In this document: one piece after another, positions 14,542 through 14,613 of the stretch
Layout: each line of letters opens with the position of its first letter
How positions within the stretch are numbered: the first letter of the stretch is position 1
Source: Schlegelella_A sp038234975
Lineage (GTDB): Bacteria; Pseudomonadota; Gammaproteobacteria; Burkholderiales; Burkholderiaceae_C
NCBI GenBank assembly: GCA_038234975.1
Contig: JBBSUK010000095.1
Coordinates: 1-14,613 of the forward strand
Length of the DNA: 14,613 nucleotides
Direction of reading: 5' to 3'
The notes under the pieces: generated by a model
Told to the model about the DNA's origin: nothing
What the model saw: only the letters and a program-made list of their open reading frames with translations
Database searches by the model: none
Position numbers and translations under genes: made by a program

Positions 14542-14570
14542 ACTGTAACACCCGGCAAGAGTGCTCCCAG
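14542..14570 (-). promoter_or_regulatory. Weak candidate promoter for the sucA operon
   Basis: TACAGT (14547-14542) matches the -10 consensus at four of six positions. Seventeen bases upstream is CTGGGA (14570-14565), a poor -35. Initiation near 14535 would give a leader of about 130 bases that contains all four hairpins. The match is weak, and promoters further upstream, beyond the window, are possible. Confidence 0.25.
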
Positions 14571-14613
14571 GCTGAAAGCCGCCCAATCGTGACCGGTATC
14601 CGATGCCGGCGAC

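Noticed and set aside
13127..14548. 473-codon open frame on the plus strand opposite sucA, reaching into the sucA leader
   Set aside because: Composition is that of an antisense shadow (His/Arg/Val/Asp-rich, no family features), and it is fully explained by sucA on the other strand except for its last bases.
14570..14613. Possible 3' end of gltA or another gene upstream of sucA on the minus strand
   Set aside because: gltA often precedes sucA in this class, but none of the three minus frames from the right edge gives a citrate synthase C-terminus; the two that stay open for more than 15 codons show no family resemblance.
1..14613. CRISPR arrays, insertion sequences, tRNA genes or phage remnants
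   Set aside because: No regularly spaced repeats, transposase-like frames, tRNA-like cloverleaf or composition break was seen on either strand.

Overview
The window is a high-GC (roughly two-thirds G+C by eye), gene-dense chromosomal segment. Its gene content and order point to a betaproteobacterium, most likely Burkholderiales or a close relative. The main pointers are a sucA-odhB-lpdA-zapE cluster, an scpB-rluB pair, a divergent rluD/bamD pair, and an LpdA carrying the insert before its redox-active cysteines that is common in that class. I see no mobile elements, CRISPR arrays, tRNA or rRNA genes, phage genes or signs of recent transfer. This is core, housekeeping DNA.

Layout: (1) 1-1876, minus strand: scpB (chromosome condensation) overlaps rluB (23S rRNA pseudouridine synthase) by four bases; rluB runs off the left edge. 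(2) 2054-3878: rluD (minus) and bamD (plus) are divergent and their ATG start codons overlap. (3) 3888-6117, minus strand: a small DUF465 gene followed after 1 bp by a DinG/YoaA-type Fe-S helicase with a GTG start; the helicase converges on bamD with a 9-bp gap. (4) 6214-6981, plus strand: a single-domain PP2C-type protein phosphatase. Its start codon has no ribosome binding site, but it is overlapped by a 26-codon upstream ORF that has a consensus one. (5) 6982-14404, minus strand: the 2-oxoglutarate dehydrogenase operon sucA (E1), odhB/sucB (E2), lpdA (E3), then zapE and a gene for a small exported protein of unknown function. The first three encode the complete 2-oxoglutarate dehydrogenase complex, which makes succinyl-CoA and NADH in the TCA cycle. 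(6) 14405-14613: about 200 bp upstream of sucA that hold no recognisable gene but a dense series of hairpins and a weak promoter. This is a good candidate for the sucA RNA leader element known from Burkholderiales.

The most interesting items are regulatory rather than new proteins: the structured sucA leader, the uORF or leaderless start of the phosphatase gene, the shared -10 region between that gene and the DUF465-helicase operon, and the overlapping start codons of rluD and bamD. I did not find convincing evidence of a new multi-gene system in this window.
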